A stretch of 64,000 nt of DNA from Tubulanus polymorphus (Eukaryota; Nemertea; Palaeonemertea; Tubulaniformes; Tubulanidae): positions 3,486,001 to 3,550,000 of the forward strand of contig NC_134035.1 in assembly GCF_964204645.1 (NCBI RefSeq), read 5' to 3'. Position numbers and translations under genes: made by a program. The notes below the pieces were generated by a model, which saw nothing but the letters and a program-made list of their open reading frames with translations, was not told the origin of the DNA and ran no database searches. Position 1 is the first letter of the stretch. Every line of letters begins with the position of its first letter. Positions 56,801-64,000 of this stretch are shown piece by piece.

Positions 56801-59800
56801 TGATGCGATTTTATTACAGGCCTCAGTTGATCCCGTAATCTCGATACTACGAAGCGGAGGCCTCGAATAGATTCATAACGCTAGCGAACAAAAATTTTCC
56901 ATCTCGTTTTGACATACGGGAGGGCGGGTGGAATTAGAAAATTACTAATATCCATGGGGTTTAATTGGTTTTCTTAAAAGCGTCATAAATAGGCTCTAAT
57001 TCGATGGATGTATCATATACATGGCCAAAATTGAACTAAGTCTGGTCTTATCAGTGCGGCTAACACCAGGAACAATGTTGCGCCGGAATAGATAGGACTG
57101 TTCTTAGATTGGCTATGAGACTAACTTCCAAACTACTTGAAGTTCATTGGCGAATTTGGTAGATACTATTTATAACGATAATTTTCAGATTCCTGGCTTA
57201 TATATCCATATTTCCGTCATATCCTTGACAAGCACTCGTTCCGATAGGGTAAACGACTTCTGGGTCCAGTTCCACAGTTCTGAGTTAGGATTTGACTCTG
57301 AGTTAAAACATTACTCGCAACTGTGGAACTGGGTCCTGAGTATCCTGAAGAATATTGGAATTATGCGGGAGTACTTGTCTAGGGGACGATAATCCATAAA
57401 TGTTGATTTTATACCGTTGCCCGCAGTATCAGTTATAACGATGTTCCAGCGGTATGGAAGTTCAATTTTTGTCGGACCTCGCCAATGGCTATACATCGTC
57501 GAACTTACCCGCTGTCGATGACGTCCAGTTCCTCGAACGAGCCTCTGTTCGGCTGAAATGTAGAAACGTTGAAATGACTACGACTCAGACGGTACATGTG
57601 CGAGCCGACCTTCGTGAACGCGGCCGGTCCTCTGACGGACGACCTGTGCCTGTGCGGACGGGGCGAGTAGAGTTTGTGTAGCGTGTAATCCGGATATCTA
57701 TCCATCGTCATCGGATTCGTGTTCAAATACATCCGCTGGTCGGCCATTTCTTTCGTCAAACGATATTATTACTTTCCGATTCGATGCCACTGATTACTTT
57801 TTTTCGCTCGCGAGACCGAAGCAACTCTAACTACGTTTTTGCCTGTTCTTTTTCTTTACTGCATATATTGAAACCGAACAGGCGTGAGGGTACGAACACA
57901 CGTATCATCCAAACGCATTCCGATATCGACACGCCGCCATTTTCTGTGAAAACTTGCTAGTGAAAAACCAATTTGTCCGACGTGCCTCCTACCTATCTAT
58001 ATATTCATATATACATCCACTGTGAAATATTGTTTTTTTTTTTTAGTATAGATATTCTTTACAAGCGGTCGGACGCTATTCTCGATGCTGCTGCGGTTTA
58101 AAGCGAGATATCGCTTACTAATTCATTATTACCGCTATCGGATACACCGTATATACACGATCCTTTATGAAAGCAATTGAAAATCGCGCGGCTCCAATAC
58201 AACGGTATATTCCCGAATAGATATCATTTTTCTAAAACATCGATCCGTCTGCGAAGTAGGTATTGGCGACGTTTGAATTCGCGCGGGACGGCGGCGGCGA
58301 TCGCGGTCGCTTCGCGTTAAGATCCGAAAGAAATACACGCGCCGTCGAACGCGTATTTCTGGATGGCGAAAATGCGACGCAAAACGCGTAAAACTATAGA
58401 CGTGTAGGATATTAACGATTTAACAAGTGAAAATCCCGCAGTTTTGATACCGAAACGTCGACATCGTCTGACAGTTTAGGAGTTTATCTCTAGTCCATCG
58501 TCGGAGAAATTAGAAAACAGAATCGGACAATAAACGCGTGCGTTTTACTCGTTAAGTCTAAATACTGAGATTAATACCAGTCTTCCACAGTCGCCGGCGA
58601 TTTATGCTAAGTCATTTTTTCTACTTCGTCCATAGCGGCGTATCTATGCGAACCTTCCTATTTCCTATGTATAAATATAATAAGCCGGCCCGTATATCGC
58701 GAGCTAAAGTCGGAGTGTTAGCGGAATGTGATAGTGTAGCCACCAGTACGTAGGGTTGTAACGGAGCGACGGGGGAATTAATTAATAAGTAAGTAAAGTG
58801 ATAAATGTGACGGACTCAAGCCCCGCTGCGTGACAGTCCATCAAACGAGTTTTATCGCCGATAAACTCCCTCGTACTATATACACAGCTTTCGCATTGCA
58901 ACTGACGACGGATACCGCAGACGACTCGCACGAACTCGAAATAAAGCATTATTCGAAAATCGACAACCAAATCAACTACCAAATTCATGATGAAAATAGT
59001 AATAGTATTTTGATTTCTAATGCGCCCTTTTCACAGTGGTGTAATGTTCAACGGCGCTTTCCATCCCCCCCTATAACTCTATTCCATGTATCAGCCATCT
59101 CTCCTCGGGGAGAAGTAACATCCGAGCAGCTACTAGAGGCGCTCAGGAGTCATCTATCACGCCAGGTGCCCATTTACTCCTGGGTGAAGAGAGGCGATGA
59201 GTATAAAGTGTCTCGCGAGGCCGAACACTACGGTAATGTACGGGGTTTGAACCACGATCTGGCTCCCGGAGTCGAACGCTCTAATCACTCGCCCACACCG
59301 CTCGACACCGGCATTTGAATTGAATTGAATTCAATCGATATGCCCACCGTAACAACATACGGAGACATTCATATAAAGCGATATTTATAAAGTAAGGTCG
59401 TATTTAGTTTGTTACTTACCTCTGATCTGTTTCTCCTGTGAGACAGCCGTGCGTTGTCTAATGCCGCCCTTAGATCGTCATTCGTGTCATGTAATTTTTT
59501 ATTGGCGTCGCTGAAAAATATTTGAAAGAGAATTCTTATCTTGCACGCGTGTTAATTCTAACGAGACGAGGACGGCCACGCCGACTAATAGTAACTGTTG
59601 GATTTGGCTGTTTTTTTTTCATTTGACAAGTGCACTTTAAGTATTGCAGAACTTTCTGCACTATGTGTTCAAAGCGCTGACCCTTTACATTGAGAATCAA
59701 TTCGCTATCATTCCACTGCAATTATTTAATTGTTATATCATTATTATGAATATGGAATCGAATCAATATTCGGTATCAAGTTTAAACGTCGACGACGGTA

Positions 59801-62371
59801 CAAAATTTGAATATATGCAAATGGCGGCTATGTTACGAATTAGAACAGACCAAACTGGGGGAAAAATTACGACATTTTTAGAAAAGAACTTTTAAAAAAG
59901 AATCAATTGTTTCGTTTCTATATCTGGAGACTATCACAAGGTCTATGTGCCTAATATTACTATCGATTAACGAGGTATTTTATGATTCTAATTCTTTTCT
60001 AAAACGTCGTGGTATTTTCATCCACATTCTAGTTCCTTGGCGAATTGCCCAAAACAACGTTAAGCAATGTTATATTATGTTAGATATCAATATGTTCGAA
60101 TTCATGGTTTCGATCTAACGTTTTCAAAAGCTGAACAGTTAAATCGACGTAAAATGACATTGGAGAAGTTGTGGTTTGTTGGGAGGAGTATGACAAAACT
60201 TTCTGCATATTATATAGTTTAATGATTAAGTAGGGAAAAAGCTGTTAAGTCTTAGATATAACCCGTAATGATAAACAAACTATGATATCGAATTCATAAA
60301 GAATGGGTTAGTTAACTACATGCGAAAAAACGATGAACAATGAACAAAGGAATTTTGAAAGAAAAGAACTAGAAATTGTGGAAGCGATTTAGTGTGTTAT
60401 TGGTCGATGATAACAAAATTACAGTTCTATTCCATGAACAGGGGTAAAAAGAGTATAACACGTGAAAAATATTCTAAAGCTTGAGTTGATATATTATGTA
60501 CGTAAATGGTAATAATTATCGTTAATACGGTGCGTGGGATTAGTAAATAGTTAATCGTATGGACACGGTATGCAAAGGATTGGCATGCTTTGAATATTCA
60601 CGGTTTTAAGGCTAACTGTTGGTCTTCTATTAATGACTGTATCGGATTCCAGTTTATTGTGCGGCACCTTTTGCAACGTCGTCGAGGTTTCCTTGACCTG
60701 CGCATTATTATTATCATTTATCATTATATCACACTAATAGATTCAATCATTAAACTATTTCGGTTTTATTTTGGTCGTTTGAACACACGCGACCGTAAGA
60801 CACTTCAGTACATGACTAAACACGTAAACCTAATAGGAACTAACTACTAATGTCTACAGTGAATATGATATATAGATTTTAGCTACCGCGACGTAGGTAG
60901 CGGTTTTATGTGGCGGTAATGTAATATTGCGAAAAAAAGGCACACAGACAAAACGACAACAAAGATAACGCCATAGATTACACTTAAATACCTTCCATCA
61001 CCGACAAGCTTTAAAAATTGTAAAATATCAGCCTATATTTATCGTCTATTTCATCGATGGTTTTTCTAATTTCTAATAAGCATTTTATAATAATTCACTC
61101 GAGTATCGGGAGCCTATATACGAAAATTGAACCTTTTTTGAAATGAAATGGTTGCGGGTATTTCGTAGATATAGTAACGCTGCGTATATAGTCAACTTAC
61201 TGTAATAGATGTAACTGGCGAGTCAAGTTGTCTTGTTCCCTGATGTAGTCCATCAACGTGTTCTTTTGACGTTTGAGCTCGAGGCTTTTCTCTTCGTATT
61301 GCGTCCTGTAGCCGGTCAGTTCGCTGCGTACCAACGCCAGGTTGGTCTGTGCGTCGGTCAGGTCGCTTTTTAAGTACCGGTTTTCCGTGCTCATATCTTC
61401 GATGCGGTCCTTCAGCGTGGCGACCATTTCTTCCGAACACTCGCGGTCGGCCGACCGAGATTCCACCTGTAACAAGCGACACGATGTATTTCTAACTATA
61501 AATAGGCAAAAACGATTATTCTGCAAATTCTATAAGTCCGAGGCATTTTTTACCTGTTGCAACCGACGATTCGAAGCTTGTAACTCTAAAATCTCCATTT
61601 CCATGGCCCGTTTTAAGTCACCTTTTTCCATTTCGGATTTTTCGCGTTCCTTGAAAAAGAAAAGACTCGTTATTTACATTGGATTAGATAATTGTCAGCC
61701 GACAAGGAACATTCAAAAGTTTAACATTGTTAGTCCAGTTATACAGGGATATCGTTAATTGAAGTAATGTATATGTAAAAAACACAATCGTCAGAAAATG
61801 CAAAATGTTCGAATATATTTCAAAATTCAAATACATTCCCTGTAGATAGGCCACAGTATTCTGCGTTGGAAACAACGAGTTCGTTCTTTTTACGATTGTA
61901 GATTTTGCTTCTACGATCGATTAATTCTACAATCTCATAAACATATACTCGTATACATTACGATGTACACATATTTTACCACTACCTCTTTTCGAACCCG
62001 AGTCTCCGTTTTAATCATCTGATTTTCCATCTCTTCTTCCAACTGTCGTAGATGTTTTTCATGCTGTTCTTTTTCTCTATAGAAAAAAACACAATGATAT
62101 CGTCACGAAAAACTAACGCGTACGTGCACTTCAATTTAGGAATATGTTTTTTTTGCATATAGGAAAAAACAACTGTAAAATTTTGCCGTTTTTTGCCGAT
62201 TTTGCCGTTTTTGCCATTTTCTACCTTTTGAATGATTGTTCGAGTCGTTCATTTTCGAGTTGGTGTATTCGAATGTCTTTGATGACGTCGAGAATTATCT
62301 TCTCGAAGCAAGGAAGTAGTTGAGGGTACTCGGTGTGTATCGACTGGTAGAGCTCTACTACGTGTTCTTGG
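50852..62371 (-). CDS. RASEF: RASEF / Rab45, coiled-coil Rab GTPase (5' end outside the window)
   Basis: RASEF proteins join N-terminal EF-hands, a self-associating coiled coil and a C-terminal Rab GTPase. Exons in order: 62371-62225, 62076-61986, 61649-61554, 61466-61201, 59510-59420, 57747-57509 (or from 57735), 56323-56190, 55296-55178, 54728-54546, 54378-54237, 53813-53617, 52311-52192, 52094-52018, 50954-50852. The first five encode heptad-like coiled coil ending [16 protein letters not shown]. The linker has QSLALCDP and [15 protein letters not shown], characteristic of RASEF, then an Arg/Ser-rich stretch. The GTPase shows [21 protein letters not shown] and ETSAKD, and it ends SCCNM, a likely geranylgeranylated double cysteine. 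The first visible exon begins mid-codon, so EF-hand exons should lie beyond 64000. From 57735 the visible part is about 663 residues. From the ATG at 57747 a 437-residue short form is possible. Confidence 0.93.
51094..51900. repeat. 67-bp tandem array, 12 copies, in the last RASEF intron
   Basis: CAACGTTTCGACT recurs at 51094, 51163, 51230 (variant), 51297, 51364, 51431, 51498, 51565, 51632, 51699, 51766 and 51833. On the minus strand each unit reads CTGAAGATGACTATT, loop, AATAGAGTCGAAACGTTG. A related single copy is at 31073-31116. Confidence 0.95.
53987..54070. repeat. Repeat family D copy in a RASEF intron
   Basis: CTTAAGACCACG and CTTAAGACTGGTCTTAAG form a small palindrome, followed by TTGTTAGATTGGCTATAGAAC. 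Confidence 0.7.
55900..56045. repeat. Three stacked family D fragments in a RASEF intron
   Basis: GTTGTTAGATTGG recurs at about 55924 and 55974, with a variant at 56017, each followed by ATAGAAC or TTTAGAAC and then AAATGAGCT or equivalent. This is a short tandem built from the family D end. Confidence 0.7.
57261..57336. repeat. Palindromic MITE-like element, family C, in a RASEF intron
   Basis: GGGTCCAGTTCCACAGTT mirrors AACTGTGGAACTGGGTCC with a 40-base centre. It is the cleanest copy of the family. Confidence 0.85.
57750..58450 (-). promoter_or_regulatory. Candidate internal RASEF promoter
   Basis: A CpG-rich stretch (densest at 58255-58400) directly upstream of the ATG at 57747. An in-frame TAA at 57768-57766 blocks any coding extension upstream, as expected if this exon starts a transcript. 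No clear TATA box. Confidence 0.35.
59027..59310 (-). repeat. tRNA-derived SINE in a RASEF intron
   Basis: On the minus strand, an A-box region GTGGGCGAGTGATTAGAGCG and a B box GGTTCAAACCCC about 40 bases later head an element whose body is collinear with 40380-40740. Open frames on the plus strand here are incidental. Confidence 0.75.
59511..61200. other. RASEF intron without recognised features
   Basis: AT-rich sequence between coiled-coil exons. I see no exon or repeat that I can support. Confidence 0.5.
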
Positions 62372-64000
62372 CTGAAATGACACATTCATTCGAAAATGTA
62401 CGTAGATTTCGTCGAAACATGCAAAAATGACGTATATCTAGTATTAAAAAACGTGGACCCTTATTGCGGCCGAAAAATTATGTCAGTTTTAGTAGTAGAT
62501 CTTAATGAGTTCTTATTATATTTTCCTATTCTACAAATACAAAAAACCCCAGAATAAACCTCCGAAACTCTTGAGTTTTTTTTTCTAAATCAAAATACTA
62601 ACAGCTCTGGCGATATAGTCATATCCAATATATTCGAATCGGGCATCGTTATGGTTCCTGTATCCCAGCGATCGATAAAAATCTATTTTTCCATATATCA
62701 AGAAATTCCGGTTTGTAATATCAATCCTAATAATATCGTTTTAAGCCATATACGTATCTCAGAACTTGTTGATGTCACAAAACCATAGTCGGATATATTT
62801 CGTGTACGTATTTCGGTATGGCGCAGACAGTACTGCGTCGAGGCAATCCCTGCAAGACTAATATACGTGTATTTAATTGCGTATATATTCATATACGCCG
62901 CGTTGTGCACCGTTTGTTTCGCATAAAAACGTATTTAAATCAAATACCGACTCTCCAATAACGCGCCGTAGGATTATATTCCGAGGTAGTGTTTCATTAG
63001 CAGATTTTATTGATAAGGCGTTATCAGCAATCACAGTCTGGCAACATGCGCGATTCTCCTACAAGTTCTAACTGTTATTCAAAACTGATCTATACCTCGT
63101 AAACCATTTATACAGTCTCTGATATTTCGAATAACCTTATCGTAAATTCAACTAAATTCCTTATTGCAAATTATAAGTTGGTAGATGGAAGGATATAGGG
63201 CGTGCGGGAAGACGCATGTCAATTGTGTAATAATGGAATTGGGGACGAATCTACCGTACATATTTAAACGATAGTAAGGGATTATATCTGGATTGAAGAT
63301 TTTCTACGAACCCAAACTTTTTCAAAATTTTTTATTTTTGTTGGTAAAATGGCGAGACTTTTCACTTAATGATTCCCTACAATAACTCTGCGCTCACGTG
63401 TATACAAATGTTCAACTGTACTGTAGGTCGTATACAATGTCTTTCTTTCATGTACTGTAACACTCGAATTTTTATTCGTATTTAGACCAAGTATTTGTCG
63501 AGTAAAGTGAAGTAAAATTGAATATTTTTACCGGATCGTGCAGTATAATGCTCTGCGTGCGCCTATGCGTATTATGATCGTTTGTCTGTTCTTTTCATTT
63601 CTCGGTCACGCGTAACGGTCAAGGTCGTTTTAAGTTTTCATTAACTCGCTATTGTCGAGTGTGTATTTCGTAAGGAAATTCACATAATCAACGTTTACTT
63701 TTGATCCGCCTTTTTTTGTCCCGATTACATCCGCGACAATCATGGACGATTCCACTCATGGCAAGCGAAGGTCCGCCAGATTCGCTACTAGCTTGTGGGC
63801 TTTGTTTTATGTAAACTTCTTAATTGAAATCGAACCGATTTTTCTTGAAATTCATCGATTTCAATGGAAATCTTTCCAAACACTCAGTAGAAAGGTCTAT
63901 CATAAATATGTTCGGTAACTTAAGATGCGATTATGTATTTAAATTCTAAAGGAACCTTAGAATCTTTATCAAATTTGATCAAAAATGAACTACTTCCCAC
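62372..64000. other. RASEF intron continuing past the window edge
   Basis: No EF-hand loop or other exon with phase 2 ending was found here on the minus strand, so the missing N-terminal exons should lie further right. Confidence 0.5.

Overview
The window looks like nuclear DNA of an invertebrate animal. It is AT-rich, its genes are split into many short exons with GT-AG introns of about 80 to 1,700 bases, and the intergenic space is packed with small inverted-repeat elements, tRNA-derived SINEs and microsatellites. The proteins fit an animal outside the vertebrates; a marine spiralian such as a mollusc or brachiopod is my guess, but nothing here proves the phylum.

Layout. Positions 1-17,680 hold no gene I can name, only repeats and a few exon-like stretches (405-220 on the minus strand; 5656-5702, 7057-7206 and 10129-10233 on the plus strand). 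Positions 21,318-17,845 (minus) encode a complete five-exon HSPBP1, the nucleotide-exchange factor of Hsp70. Its 3' end runs into a 30-bp tandem repeat, and a 550-bp inverted repeat lies just upstream of its start. Positions 26,264-27,304 and 31,423-32,478 (plus) are two tandem copies of a membrane-anchored class I SAM-dependent methyltransferase. Each ATG directly follows a splice acceptor, and each gene has an RFX-type X-box several hundred bases upstream. Positions 34,503-46,547 (plus) carry a 17-exon RFX6 transcription factor gene whose reading phase I followed through every junction (736 residues). Positions 62,371-50,852 (minus) carry most of RASEF (Rab45), a coiled-coil plus Rab GTPase protein. 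Its N-terminal EF-hand part should lie beyond the right edge. RFX6 and RASEF are convergent, separated by about 4 kb of repeat-rich DNA.

The genes do not form a pathway in any obvious way. The one possible link is regulatory: RFX proteins bind X-boxes, and both methyltransferase copies, next door to RFX6, have X-box-like sites with the same half-site spacing.

The most unusual non-coding signal is a recurring hairpin with the form CTGAWGA, one base, a stem whose sequence changes but keeps pairing, then GAAA. It occurs alone, inside several foldback elements (one flanked by a 15-bp direct repeat), and as a twelve-copy 67-bp tandem array in the last RASEF intron. It resembles the hammerhead ribozyme core but has an extra base, and I could not find a convincing stem III or cleavage site.
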